Source: Riptortus pedestris (taxonomy: Eukaryota > Arthropoda > Insecta > Hemiptera > Alydidae). Taken from it: a stretch of 64,000 bases of DNA. The translations under genes and the position numbers were made by a program. The notes under the pieces are model-generated. The model was not told the origin of the DNA and ran no database searches. It saw only the letters and a program-made list of their open reading frames with translations. Where the stretch lies: assembly GCA_019009955.1 (NCBI GenBank), contig CM032230.1:102724001-102788000 (forward strand), given 5' to 3'. Shown here piece by piece: positions 11,705-24,321 of this stretch. Numbering within the stretch: the stretch's first letter is position 1; every line of letters starts with the position of its first letter.

Positions 11705-14700
11705 TGCGTTTTCCCTTTTCGTGAGCTTATGTTAAGAATACGCATATGATTCAGAGGGGTGATTCAGAGTTCCAAAACAAGCTTGTTGCGGTTCCGTTTC
11801 GATGAACAAATGATTTTTCATTTTCAGTATTTCCACGCAAGATGAATAATTAATCTTGAGCCCATTCAAGTCCATTTTTCAAAACAAATAATAAATGAAA
11901 TGTATAAAAAGCGATCCCCAGGGGGAATTATTCAACAGAAACAGAATTTTAAACTAAGAAAAATGTAAATTCAGGCATTGGCAATTTGTCATTCACTATT
12001 TCATCAAGAGACAAAGTATTCATTCTGACAAGTTTACTGTTGCCGGAGAAAATGGGAATAGAAAAACCGTTGCTGACAGTTATGTTAATGTGTATTTGAT
12101 TTTTGGTCGAGCGGTGAGTGTGCTCTGGGCGGAAGCCTCGCTTGGATCTATACCTCGTTAACGGTATCCTTTTTATTATTATTCGGGTTATATCCTATCG
12201 GTCAGGCACGTCTTCAATTTTATGAAGTAAGAAAGAAACTTGCCAAAGACAAGGAAAATCTCGTGATTTTTTCGGAAGCATACGTTTCCATCCGGGAGCA
12301 TTCTGTACCGTTCTAGAATATTGTAAAATATATATTTAGCCAATTGAATATCTAAGCATTTATAGCCGAAGAAAAACTAATATTTCATTATCTTTTTTTT
12401 TTTCAATGTTATGTTTATTGTTTTAGCTAATATTTTCTACTGTTTTAGCTTAAATGCCACCCATTGTTTTTAAGGGTTCTTACTAAGGATGAATGAAGGG
12501 TGTGATTAATTTCATATGTCATTCCGATTTGGGACTGCATTTAAATTTTTCTTGGCCTACACTAGACATCTTGGGTAAGCAGTACCTGTTTGGCGGACTT
12601 TTATTTAATTGGTATATTCTCGATATCTGCTAAGTTTCATTCATTAGTTTACTGTTTACTGAATTTTTGTTATCGCTTGGAGGGCCGAAATATTTAAAAA
12701 GATAAAAGCTAATTTTACCGTTATGTAAATATCAAACCTTATTATTTTGTCTTTATTTTTTCCCGTTCTCCTCCTAAATATTACTCAGAAATGTAGCTTG
12801 TTCCAGTTTAAATGCTTGTTACATAGTTAATTTTATATTATAGCTTTACTTCGGAAATAGTATTTCGAATTTTAAAATATAAACTTTGGTAAGTTAACTG
12901 AAAGATTTATGGCTTAGAAGAATATTGTAATAGGATCAATAAAAAAGTCTTGTCCTCTACTAGTGCTTTAATTTGTTCAGAGTGCACTTTGAGAGTCAGA
13001 GCTGCATCATCAGTGCCTCCTGACGAACAGAAACCTGATTCGAAATGTGTTGCCTGGACCAAAATGTCGCCCGGTAGCTTTGGTCCACATCTCAGGAGCT
13101 GCTAAACGTCCTACTTCTCAGGAAAAATATTGCAGACATAATAAATTATAATAATATTCTTCTCGGTGCATGTATATGCTCAGATCCCATCCAAAAGAAT
13201 AGAAGGATGCATAGAGGCAGAGCTATTATTGCAAACCAAACGGCACTATTTCTCATCACGCATTTCTATCTACCAAACTTCCTATAGTACATTCTGTAAT
13301 TCTAGTTTGATATTCATTAGTATATACCACATATCCTCCTGTTCTTCTCCTTTAACGTTTCATGGAGAACTACAGACACTGTAGTTGTAACCACTGGCTT
13401 TGAACGGAATGTATTCTTTTCGAATTATGATGCTGATCTAAATACTTTTTCTAAAAGTGACGAGGTTGGGCTGACTGTTTCTCCTTCGTTCCTTTATTTT
13501 CAAATGCATATGAAATGAAATTTCTGAGTTCAGGCAGACTCTTCGCCCTAATAATTCACATAATTTAAAACTTCTTTGTTTTACTTATTCTGAATTTAAT
13601 AGATTCTGCAAATCCCAAAGCATACTTATTGACTGCCTTGGCTTGCTGTCCTCTTGTGCAAACTGTCTTAACTTTCCCTCCTAAAAGAAGTACTCATCAT
13701 ACATTAGCTTTTTCTAATTTTGCATTTCCACCAGTTTCCTTTACACAACTCATTTGTTGAACTGAGATTTTTCATTGATATCGTATTGTACGGATGCGAG
13801 CAATAGGTGGATAATCCTGTGGCACGTATCAATGTAACAGACTTGACAAGACGTTCTTCATTCTAATTTTTCCGGATACTAAGAAGGCACATGGAAATAG
13901 AGTGAATAGAATTTCACAAGGAGAGCGGATTGCCTGGAAAGCGTGGTGTGCGGTGAAAACCATACCATGGCCGGAGTGGAAAGTCAAAGGATCCAGAGTT
14001 TTCCCACACGATAAATACCCCTGCATAGTTTGCTTTTATCGACTTTCTGCCGCGATAACCCCCGCCCATCCATCTAGCCACATCCAACATGGAGGAAATG
14101 TGTCCTGGAGGAAGCTTAGCTAACGTTTAACATCAAATTGAAATAACTTGCCACCATGATATTTTTCTAGTCGGTTGTCTACGATAAGGACCCTTATAGT
14201 TTCGCCATTGGGTTTACTGGTTCGCCCTTCTGACTCAGTCACTTATTGACCTGGAATCACGAAATTCGGTTCAAGTTCTTGATCAATGCCGCTGTACTGT
14301 TGCATAGAATATTTATTCTAGAAAATACCTTCTCCAGGTAGGTCACAGGATGTGTAGTAACTTTGAAACATTTCTTTAATGATATATCATTGGAAGACCT
14401 CGTTTTTATCCACAAAAGTTTAAGTTATTGAAGACTAAATTAGGCAGTTTCCACCCCATCCCCTTCTACCTTTGCCTCTATTAAAGATAATTTTTAAATG
14501 TTTGATAGTTTATAAAATATCATAACTTTTCAGCTAAACATATTTTAATTCCTTTATTTATTATTTTTCGCTATTAGAATTTAAGGCAAATTATACCTTT
14601 GATCTCGCCACACTTTTATGTTTACAGTTTTTCTTTTATGCTGAACTGGTTCTTAAATTAAATAGTAAAACACGTTATAACGTGTTATGATCCATCATAG

Positions 14701-15013
14701 AAGAGGGAAATATTTTAAATTTAATTACTGAGATAAACGGAGGTATATTATTACTCTGAGGATGGATAACGTCGCAGACTATCCTATAAACCTCATTCGT
14801 TTAGGTACTTATTTTTTAATTTGCTGATTTTTTTTTTTAAACTACTTAATGATTAAAACAAAAAGTTGTATATCTGACATTTTTACTTTAATTTTTAGCA
14901 AACTCTCAGTAAAACGGCTGTTGAGGTTGTTATTATGACACACTATTTTAATTTGTTTTTCCAATGTCTTATATGAATGTTAACACTCTAATATCCACCC
15001 ATTTTCATCCCCA
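11705..15013. other. 3.3 kb without a recognisable gene or repeat
   Basis: AT-rich. GC-richer patches at 13000-13110 and 13900-14110 have short open frames on both strands but no known domain. An 18-bp perfect palindrome, AACACGTTATAACGTGTT, is at 14669-14686. Confidence 0.45.
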
Positions 15014-15595
15014 ATTAGGTAGGATCGATGGGCATTTAAGGTTATTTTTTAAGCAGATTTCCCTTAAGGGATTTTCGAAAAAGTTCTTCAAATGTCCATC
15101 GATCCTACCCAGAAGATGACGAAAATGAGGTCCGTTCAAAATTATATATATATATATTATATATACGTAATTTAACGCTCTACCGGTCGCAATTTTTGTT
15201 TGATCGTTACCGAACTTGATATTTATTAGTTTTATGTGAAAAGGAAGATCAAGTTCGTTAACGGCTGAAATCAGACCAGTGAGAGGGGAGTTTAGAGGGG
15301 GATTTTCAAAAATTCGAAATATCTCCGTTATTATACGTCGGATCGAACAATTGTATAGAATCAATATTATTGCAAATTAAATGTACTATAAATGTTGTTA
15401 TATTTATTAATTCTCTATTTTGAATATGAACCGAGATATGGGCATTTATTCAGTTTTCAGCCATCAGCAAACCCCCACTTCTGCTCATGTTATTATTTAA
15501 ACAATACTCTGTAAAACCACATTATTCGAAGCTTAAATACTAAATATTTTTTAAGAGACCTTTATTAAACGAGATACATGCAAATATGTTCTGTT
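15014..15595 (+). mobile_element. AT-core element (subfamily A) with fold-back 5' end
   Basis: The main copy starts at 15050 (AAGCAGATTTCCCTTAAGGG) and runs through a short (TA)n at 15145-15166, the G run and the subfamily A half (TTTTCAGCCATCAGCAAACC). It decays near 15590 without a clear stem-loop. A piece of the same 5' block lies inverted directly in front of it (TTAGGTAGGATCGATGGGC at 15014-15033), making the 5' region palindromic. Confidence 0.8.
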
Positions 15596-16806
15596 CATCC
15601 CCCTTCCTGTCTTAAATTCTTGGACTTCTAAAATTTGTTTACTCATAGATTTTTTAATAAGAATAACGCAGGCCTTGCCTTTCACGACTTAAACATTCTA
15701 CTAACAAATATCAGATTTCTTTTTTTTAATACCATCACGGTTTATCTCATTCTAAACTAATCGTTCTAAAGAAGTGGTTGGACAAAATTGCTCAAAGACT
15801 TATTCTTAAATACTTTCGATTCATATAATCAACATTATTTCAAAATGCAAATTATGATGTAATGCTCCAAACAAAAAATCGTTTTTTATGCGATTTGAAG
15901 AAAACTAATGCAATAGCCAACAGAAATACACTATGCTTCCATTTATCCCGACTTAAAATTATAACAATTCAACACAACCCTGCACCAAAATATTTGTGAT
16001 GTGTAGTACATATGAAAGTTGCGCTTACATTTTAGAAAACAGTTAGACTGCATTTTATGATGGTTTTAATCTTGTTATAGTATGTTTATATCAGTGATAA
16101 AATTGTCATAGACCACTCGAGAGTTAGTTATTGGAAGTATGAAGGGGTTTAACGCGGGGAGAGTAAATATTGTTAAGAGGTAATCATTCATTTATATTCC
16201 ATTTGTGTCACTGATATGGCAATGATTGACGTAACGGCGGCAAATAGATCCAATGTGCCTCACAGCTGTTTCTCAGTGACATCTCCTGTGCTTACGTGGT
16301 TCTGCTTTATTGGTAGCTGTGTTCCTCGCTCGGCTCACGGCTTTATAGGATATAGTCTGCGATTGGCTTGCCTTCAAAGGTACTAAACATTTATTTTTTT
16401 TCTTTATTGGCATATTAAAAGGGGAATTAGAGAGTTCACAACACTCAATGGCCATATTTCTCAGGTTGTTTGAATGTTTATGGTATTTTGTTTTATTTTC
16501 GGATCTCTACCGTAATTTGTTGGCCAATGGATGCATAATTAGTGGATGTATAAATATGGACTCTTGTTCCATAATTGTGATATTTGAAAATGCCAGGAAA
16601 TTCTTTGTTTCTTTTGTTCTGTTGTTTTTGGTCCTCTAGCAGAAATAATTTGCAATATGGCTCTATGGCCATAGTTCGAAACTCAGGGAAACAAGAAAGG
16701 GGGAACGCCTAAATTTGAGATCATATTTGATGTCGAAAATAATAAATGAACTGTCTAATAACTAAATGTACTAATAATTAATTTTGTTTAAATATTTCTA
16801 GTCCAC
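15596..16806. other. No gene seen
   Basis: AT-rich spacer. Open frames near 16.3-16.6 kb have no recognisable content. Confidence 0.5.
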
Positions 16807-17037
16807 TTTTTGGCAGAGTTTCCTTAAGAGAACACCTATTAAGGTGTTCAAACTTTTTAAAAAATGTCCATCGATCCTCCCTAGTAGTTGACGAAAATGA
16901 GGCCCGTTGAATATATATATATATTTGTCTGTTACCGCCCTAGCTGTCTCGATTTTTGTTTAATCGTCACCTGGTTCGATATAGGCGTTTCAAGCAACAC
17001 TAAATGTCAAGTTCGTTAAAGGCTGAAGACTGATCAG
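16807..17037 (+). mobile_element. AT-core element, 5' half
   Basis: Diverged 5' end (TGGCAGAGTTTCCTTAAGAG), ATGTCCATCGATCC, GACGAAAATGAGGCC and a short (TA)n at 16912-16924, up to AAGTTCGTTAAAGGCTGAAG. The 3' half is missing. Confidence 0.75.
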
Positions 17038-17307
17038 TTTTTAATTAAGCCTTCTGTATTTTCTTAAATTTGTAGTTGGAGAATTACAGCTGGCTCTACA
17101 CCCACTGGATACCACACACATTTCCACCACTTTGTCTCCAATCCAACCTAAATTGGCCGAAAATACATTAGATACCATGTTGACTGGTACTCAAATACTT
17201 CAAATTGTATTTTTAGGTGTAGGAGAGCCGTCTATACTGCTGAAATAAACATAAAAGAGTTTTGACTTTAAACTATTTTAGTAGATTTTGGATAATGGGA
17301 TTGAGCA

Positions 17308-17793
17308 TTTTAGCAGATTTCACTTAAGGGAAATCAGGTATTGAGGATGTACTCGTGACGCGATTTGCGAAAAATTGCCTCAAATGTTCGTCGATCCTAC
17401 CCAGGAGTTGACGAAAATGAGTTCAGTTAAAAACTGTACTCGTTTTATGTAAAAAAGAAAATGAAGTTCGTTAACGGCCAAAATTTCGACAATTTGTAAT
17501 ATCTTCGTTATTATGCGTCGTATCGAAAATTTGTATAAGCTCAATCTTATTGCAAATGCAATTCTCTATAAATGTTGTTATATACGCTTTTTCATTATCT
17601 TGATTAATTACCAAGATATTTGCTTTTTTAGTTTTTGGCCTTCAGTAATCCCTCATTCCTACTCATGCCATATTAACCACAAGCTGTTACATTATGAAGC
17701 ACTTTATTTGAATCCTAAATACCAAATAATGTTCTTTTTGAACTTTGAGATAAATGCAAATATGTTAACGCAGCCCCTGCGTGACGGACTTTT
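17308..17793 (+). mobile_element. AT-core element (subfamily A) with the core deleted
   Basis: Both ends are intact: TAGCAGATTTCACTTAAGGG at 17311 and ACGCAGCCCCTGCGTGACGG at 17768-17787. The (TA)n core and the neighbouring GGTCGCAATTTTTG block are missing, and the inverted terminus before the stem-loop is also lost. It shows that the microsatellite is not needed for the element to persist, or was lost later. Confidence 0.8.
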
Positions 17794-17968
17794 CCACTCT
17801 TCGTGAGTCAGTTCTCTCCCATACATTCCTTCTTCAAAAAAAGGTTCCGGCGTTATCACTCATAAAAGGTGAAAACATTTACCTCTCATATTTCGTGAAC
17901 TGCCTTGTTTAAAAACATTTGATTCAACGAACAATAAGAAAATTTCCATTCTCTCCCACTCTCTTTTC

Positions 17969-17970
17969 CC

Positions 17971-18042
<72 letters not shown>

Positions 18043-18132
18043 GAGACCCAGCATAACAGGGTTTGATTGTAATAAGGTAGTGCCTGCCAGTGGTGAGAAA
18101 GACAGTTCCCCTTCTGCTCTACTATTGTTCCA

Positions 18133-18192
<60 letters not shown>
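17969..18192. repeat. (CT)n(TA)n and (TA)n arrays around a 95-bp unique piece
   Basis: (CT)n 17969-17993, (TA)n 17994-18040 and (TA)n 18137-18192. The arrays are not obviously flanked by AT-core sequence. Confidence 0.9.
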
Positions 18193-18195
<3 letters not shown>

Positions 18196-18748
18196 TTGTT
18201 TAGTACAATGGTCCCTGAAAAACTATAGTGCTATAAAAAGGTTACCATGTTTTAGTCATGGAGTGTTGTCAAATAACCTTTCTCGATACATACCTTTGTG
18301 TGTTTCTTCCGCTTGTGCCCTTTAATGTAATACAATAAGTTACTAGATTAAAATCGTGTAGTATATGTATACATACGGCTACAATGTATCTAGTTCATTT
18401 TGCTTAGCCATACCCAGATTATATGTGAAGAATGTTAAAAATAAGTGTTTCCAAAGAGGAATGTTGCAATGTAAATTTAGAGATAGTTTACAGAGCAGGT
18501 AAGTAATTAGAGTAATTGACCAATTTGTAATTTTAGCGCCATTAGTTGATAAGCATACCTTCCAACGCTCATCAAACGTCAAAAGGATTTTCCAGTTTTC
18601 CTTGTTTGAATTAAGCTTCATTATAAGTTCTTTGATCTCCCATTTCGATGAGGTAATCATTTCTTATAGATTTCAGGCATATATTTTTCTTAGTATTATA
18701 AATATATATATAAATGAAAGAATGAATTCTATAAATTGAGTTTGCTTT
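18193..18748. other. No gene accepted
   Basis: A 93-codon minus-strand frame (18660-18379) is AT-rich in composition and matches no family I know. Confidence 0.45.
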
Positions 18749-18774
18749 ACGCAAGGGCTGCGTAAACTAAGCAG
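18749..18774 (-). repeat. AT-core element 3' terminal scrap
   Basis: Stem-loop plus AAACTAAGCAG, cut exactly where the next full copy begins at 18775. A new insertion at or beside the old terminus is likely. Confidence 0.7.
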
Positions 18775-18777
18775 TTT

Positions 18778-18898
18778 TAGCAGATTTCCCTTAAGGGAAA
18801 TCAGCTATTGAGGTCTTACTCATGACGCGATTTTCGAAAAATTTCTTCAAATGTCCATCGATCCTACCCAGGAGATGACGAAAATGAGGTCCGTTCAA

Positions 18899-18948
<50 letters not shown>

Positions 18949-19430
18949 CTGTTAACACTCTAGCGGTCGCAATTTTTGTTTATTCGTCACCAAACTCGGT
19001 ATTTAATCGTTTTATGTAAAAAGGAAGATCAAGTTCGTTAACGGCTGAAATCGGAACAGTGGGAGGGGGGGTTTAGAGGGGGGATTTTCGAAAATTCGAA
19101 ATATCTCCGTTATTATGCATTGGATCGAAAAATTGTTGAACCAATCTTATTGAAAATTAAATTTACTATAAATATTGTTCTATACATTTATTCTGTATCT
19201 TGAATATTAACCGAGATATTTGCATTTGTATTCTGTGTGTTGTCGCCAGGATGGACTATGTTCGGCCTTCCACCGAGAGCTCTGGCGGCCGTTTCCTTAA
19301 CTATTCGGTCCTCGTGAATAGGTTTAGAGATTTCTTACTAGAATAGTTGTTATTAGGCAGATTTCTCTACTGTAAAACTTCACGTGGGAAATCAGCTTAG
19401 TTTACGCTGCCCCTGCGTGACGGACTTTTT
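18778..19430 (+). mobile_element. AT-core element, full length (subfamily B)
   Basis: One of the best copies. Hairpin terminus TAGCAGATTTCCCTTAAGGG, then CATCGATCCTACCCAGGAG, (TA)n 18901-18945, GCGGTCGCAATTTTTG, a G run and AAATATCTCCGTTATTATGC. The subfamily B half carries extra GC-rich bases near 19260-19300. The inverted terminus GGGAAATCAGCTTAG is followed by stem-loop ACGCTGCCCCTGCGT and GACGGACTTTTTT. Confidence 0.85.
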
Positions 19431-20507
19431 TCCACTTGCTGAAGTGATATTATAACCTCTGTTTAGAGTCTACTCTCCCTTTCTTCCCCTGGTCTGTTTT
19501 CGACTATTCACTAATTTCATCTCTAGCTTTATATGAACTGTTTTAATAGTGACTATGGTATCGCTCAAGTAAATATTTAGCTCTCTAGAAAATGGTGACG
19601 TCACATCGAAAGCATTTGCAAGTGTGAAACATAGTAAAGGTTCATTCGAAACAATCTTTCATATTTAAGATAGGAATACGATTTTTCGTGTGTCGTTTTC
19701 TCGTCGTATCAGTGTAACGATAATATGATATGAGTAGGAGTGGGTATTTATTACTGAAAACTAACAGTGCAAATACTTCATTATCATTATACGGGTATAT
19801 CATTATGTCAAAATACCTCGTTATTATACGAGCTAGGGAAAAATTTAATAAACCAACAGTTATGGGAAATTAAATGCGTAATCACGTTTAGATTAATATT
19901 CATTTCGGCACTATCAAGTATGGATTCTCAATATTTTTTCATCTTTCAGAACTCTTAATCAGTTATTCTTTGAAAAATAGATGGTGGATTTTTTATTTTA
20001 AAAATTCACATTATAAAATTTCAGGAAAAAAAATTACTCAGAGTAAATTTAGTTTTGGGACAATTAATATCCATTTTTCACATTTCAGTCTTAATTCAAC
20101 AAATACTCTAACCTATTTCTCCATCTAATCTTTGCAAACTTTAATACCACAAGTGGATTCCTTACCACCCATTGCTTCTATAAATTTAAAGAACAATGAT
20201 TTGTTCAGGAAAGCATTTTGTTGGAACATGACACATCTCATCTCTGTGCATGCCTTTCTATACACTTCGGTTATTTTTGGAAATGCTGTTAAGATTAAAA
20301 CTAGCTTTTTAATGACACGAAACCTAATAAATACTTTCTGCAAACCCTTACTTTGATCCTTCATAATATTCGTTTCCTGCTTAGCCCTTCCATCACCTTG
20401 CGTTACTTAGCTTGGACGTTTTACTAGATTTCTTTATTTTTTTTTTCTTCATTTCTCTAATTTTATTCCACAACAACATTAACCATTTTGCTTATACTCT
20501 AAAATCA
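19431..20507. other. No gene seen
   Basis: AT-rich. Overlapping open frames at 20125-20364 on both strands are probably chance. If the exon at 20731 belongs to a gene, this is intron or upstream DNA. Confidence 0.5.
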
Positions 20508-20629
20508 ATTTGAAGGAGGATTATAATTCCGTCCGTGTTTTATCCTCAAAGCTTCTCAGCTTCTGGTTAGAAATTTCGCAGGAACATGTGTTCATGTAAG
20601 AAACGCGGACTTATGATCCTCCTTCAAAT
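20508..20629. mobile_element. Small MITE-like inverted-repeat element beside the exon
   Basis: Ends ATTTGAAGGAGGATTATAA and its inverse (ATTTGAAGGAGGATCATAA read from the right). About 30 of the outer 36 bases pair. 122 bp, no obvious target duplication. It ends 101 bp before the predicted splice acceptor. It also supplies the first codons of the longer open frame that starts at 20586, which argues against that start. Confidence 0.65.
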
Positions 20630-20732
20630 GGCGTTGACTCCAAACACAACTAAAAGTTTGTCTCAAGGCATTGCTATTGATATTATGGTGCTCGATGATT
20701 ATTTTCCCCTATTATTGGTTCATGTTTTAGAT

Positions 20733-21027
20733 ATGGTAAAAGTGACTGAGGACAGCAACGAGCGAGAGAAGGAGCGACGCGAAGAGGTGGAAACAGGTAG
20801 CGGTGAAGGTGGAAAACTTCCCAGAACTGGTACGTCGAACCTGGCAACTCAGCACTTCCACTACCATTGGTCCTACCCTACCGGGGGACCTGCTGCTCAG
20901 GCCACCTTCCATTTCGGTCCGGGATTCGAACCTCAGACATCACCTCACCAGCATGTCGTCTACTTCCATGTCAACCCAGGGGTCACTGTTAGCTTCCAGA
21001 TGGGCGACAACATACAAACAATCAAAG
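20733..21027 (+). CDS. Exon of a putative FNDC3-like protein (5' coding exon)
   Basis: An exon of about 297 bp (20731-21027) is predicted between a pyrimidine-rich acceptor (TTCATGTTTTAG, 20719-20730) and a consensus donor (AAAG|GTAAGT, cut after 21027). An ATG lies two bases inside, giving 98 codons and a phase-1 end (K, then the first base of G). The first 30 residues are charged (NEREKERREEVE). Then comes an aromatic/histidine-rich stretch (QHFHYHWSYPTGG), and the end reads HVVYFHVNPGVTVSFQMGDN then IQTIKG. That end resembles the VILVQVNPGE...ITG stretch of the N-terminal, proline-rich part of FNDC3A/B, ER-anchored proteins with fibronectin III repeats. The exon is clearly GC-richer than its flanks. 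The FNDC3 assignment comes from remembered family motifs. A longer frame reaches back to 20586, but that part is repeat DNA. The following exon was not found. Confidence 0.6.
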
Positions 21028-21071
21028 GTAAGTCTATCATCTGCCGTGTTTTAGTTTAATAAGTATTTCGT

Positions 21072-22640
21072 CATAAAGGCCCATACCTAAACCACCATAA
21101 ACACATACCTCAAGCTGCCACAAACGCATACCCAAAGCCACCACAGGCTCATACCCAAAGCCACTATAAAGACATATCTCAAGCTACCACAAGCGCATAC
21201 CCAACGCCACTATAAAGACATTCCTCAAGCTACCACAAGCGCATACCCAAAGCCACTATAAAGACATTCCTCAAGCTACCACAAGCGCATACCCAAAGCC
21301 ACTATAAAGACATACCTCAAGCTACCACAAGCGCATACCCAAAGCCACTATAAAGACATACCTCAAGCTACCACAAGCGCATACCCAAAGCCACCATAAA
21401 GACATAACTCAAGCTACCACACGCGCATACCCAAAGCCACCATAAAGACATACCTCAAGCTACCATATGCGCATACCCAAAGCCACCATAAAGACATACC
21501 TCAAGCTACCACAAGCGCATACTTCAAGCTACCATAAGCGCATGCCCAAAGCCACCATAAAGACATACCTCAAGCTAACATACACCTTAATTTTATTTTA
21601 GCGCATACCCAAAGCCACCATAAAGACATACCTCAAGCTACCACAAGCGCATACCTTTAAAAGCCACCATAAAGTTGACATACTGTACAGCTACTTTTCA
21701 CTTTCAATAGCGCATACTGCAACCAGAAATAGATTAAAGAGATTTGAAAAGAAAATAATTGGAACAAGCTTTACCACAAGATCGCATAACAAAGCACCAT
21801 AAAGATTATACAAGCTTCAGAAGAACGCTACTTAAGCTACCACAAGCGCATACCCAAAGCCACCATAAAGACATACCTCAAGCTACCACAAGTACATACT
21901 CATAGCCACCATAAAGACATACCTCAAGCTACCACAAGCGCATACCCAAAGCCACCATAAAGACATACCTCAAGCTACCATATGCGCATACCCAAAGCCA
22001 CCATAAAGACATACCTCAAGCTACCATATGCGCATACCCAAAGCCACCATAAAGACATACCTCAAGCTACATAAGCGTATCAAAGCCACCATAAAGACAT
22101 ACCTCAAGCTACCACAAGCGCATACCCAAAGCCACCATAAAGACATACAAGCTACCAAGCATACCCAAAGCCACCATAAAGACATACCTCAAGCTACCAC
22201 AAGCGCATACCCAAAGCCACTATAAATACATACCTCAAGCTACCACAAGCGAATACCCAAAGCCACCGCTACCACACGCGCATACCCAAAGCCACCATAA
22301 AGACATACCTCAAGCTACCACAAGCGCATACCCAAAGCCACTATAAAGACATACCTCAAGCTACCACAAGCGCATACCCAAAGCCACTATAAAGACATAC
22401 CTCAAGCTACCACAAGCGAATACCCAAAGCCACCATAGGCGCATACCCAAAGCCACTATAAAGACATACCTCAAGCTACCACAAGCGCATACCCAAAGCC
22501 ACTATAAAGACATACCTCAAGCTACCACAAGCGCATACCCAAAGCCACTATAAAGACATACCTCAAGCTACCACAAGCGCATACCCAAAGCCACCATAGG
22601 CGCATACCCAAAGCCACCATAAATACATACCTCAAGCTAA
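21072..22640 (+). repeat. Minisatellite, 46-bp unit made of two 23-bp halves
   Basis: About 34 units. Each is two related 23-mers: type A begins CATACCTCAAGCTACCACAA and type B begins CATACCCAAAGCCACCATAA. They mostly alternate A-B. In places B follows B (near 22433, 22593), which shows slippage at the 23-bp level. The array starts 45 bp after the exon donor and so lies in the presumed intron. Two interior stretches (21575-21601 and 21660-21840) break the pattern. Confidence 0.95.
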
Positions 22641-24321
22641 CATACACCTTATATTTTATTTTATTACACGGGACCTCCCTCCAAGAAGAAATGTGACTTA
22701 CTTTAATATTGTCAGATTACTTGTTTTAAGAAGTTCCTAATGAAGATATCCTTTAAAAGTTAATCAATTATTATTAATTAAGTTGAAATAACTGTACAGT
22801 TAATCTTTTCACTTTCAAATAGCACTGCAATTGCTACCTTTAATTTGAAATAGATTAAAGAGGTTTGAAAAGAAAATAATTGGAATAAGCTTTAGAAGAA
22901 CGTATTGAACAACTTAAATGGTAAGAAACCATTTTGATAATAATTATATCAAGCTTCAGAAGAACGTTTTCAACTACTTAAGTAGTAATAATACCATTTA
23001 TATAATAATCTCTTATGATAATCAATCCCAGAACTTTGGTTTCTGGGACAGATCTCCAATAGAAGTGTAAAACACGAACCCAAATAATGCCATTTAAAAG
23101 AACTTTAAGAATTCCATAACGACTCCTATGAGTCATTGATAAGATAAGCAATCTCGAATCATCAATTCGTAATTTGGATGAAGCATAAAGAAAGATAGAC
23201 AGGTTAAACTCTTTTTTTTTTCTTGAAGTGTTGATTATTCTGTTACCGAAGCTACTAAGTTAGCACTAAGGAGTTTTTTATACGTTTATTCGATATTTCA
23301 TAAAGAAACATCTCGACTGAATTTCTACCACTGCCCTATAAAACATTCTTTATGGTTGTAAAATATTATTATCTCATTTTACAATATTTAGAAGGCTATA
23401 CTTTTTCATTACTTAAGATCCATTAAAACAACTGCAATAAAAACCAAGGAATATTCTTAAATTTATTATTTATTCAATACTTCTTTTATTGTTTTCAATG
23501 CACTTTTTTTATAACTCCTAACCTCTTACTATAAGTATGCATTGTTTTCTAGATAACACAATGGATATTTGTTTTAAATATTCAGGCTATAACAATATAA
23601 ACTTAAACATATTCTGTTTTGCTCGAATTATTCTCTCGCAAGTAAGGCATTCTTTTGAAAAAGCTTCCAGAGACCACTTTTTTAGAGCCTATATTTTTAG
23701 TAACAGCTTATTAATTTTTAATATTACTAAAATTTATTCAGTGGGGAGGGGGGATTAATTCAAAGGAATAGCTGATTATTAAATGTGAGTTTAAAAACCA
23801 TTCGCTTTCAAGTTTTTTTTGCCGTCCTAGTATAAAATGAAAATATTTGTTTGGTATTTACATTATAACAAACTTCCCTTGCAAATCGGCCTCCAGCCAG
23901 GATTATATCGTTTAGGATTAGATGTATGACATCATGTTCACTACGTCAGCTTTACATCTTAACTCGCGTCCTTCGTTTGCCAGTTCTGCCTTGATAAGAT
24001 GCCAGCGGAGCAATCTGTTCACTTCCGTCTTTCTTAGTAAGCGTCATTCGTTTTCAATGTTTGGAAATTCAATCATAAATGAAATATGGAGTTTCTTAAC
24101 TTTATAGTTTATGAATGTTTATTTAGCAGATTCTCTTTGTCTATGAATGTTTTACACATGGCACGGTTTTCTAAAAATGTCATCTAAATCCGGGGAATCT
24201 GTTTACATATGTATATAGGGGAAGGCGGGTACTAAGGGATGTGGGTCTAAAAGAAAAAAAACACTGTAAATGTTATGTTAGAGTGCTTTAAAATTAAAAA
24301 ATGATAAATTTGATAATACCA
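22641..24321. other. No gene seen; presumed intron
   Basis: AT-rich. The phrase TTCAGAAGAACG recurs near 22889 and 22957. Parts of 22780-22990 reappear in shuffled form inside the minisatellite. Confidence 0.5.

Noticed and set aside
20586..20732. Upstream part of the longer open frame preceding the FNDC3-like exon
   Set aside because: Its first codons lie in an inverted-repeat element, a strong acceptor follows at 20730, and composition changes at that point.
22028..22225. Open frame within the minisatellite
   Set aside because: It is only the tandem repeat read in one frame, broken at every irregular unit.
21072..22640. CRISPR-like array
   Set aside because: Units are directly adjacent variants without unique spacers, and the setting is eukaryotic.
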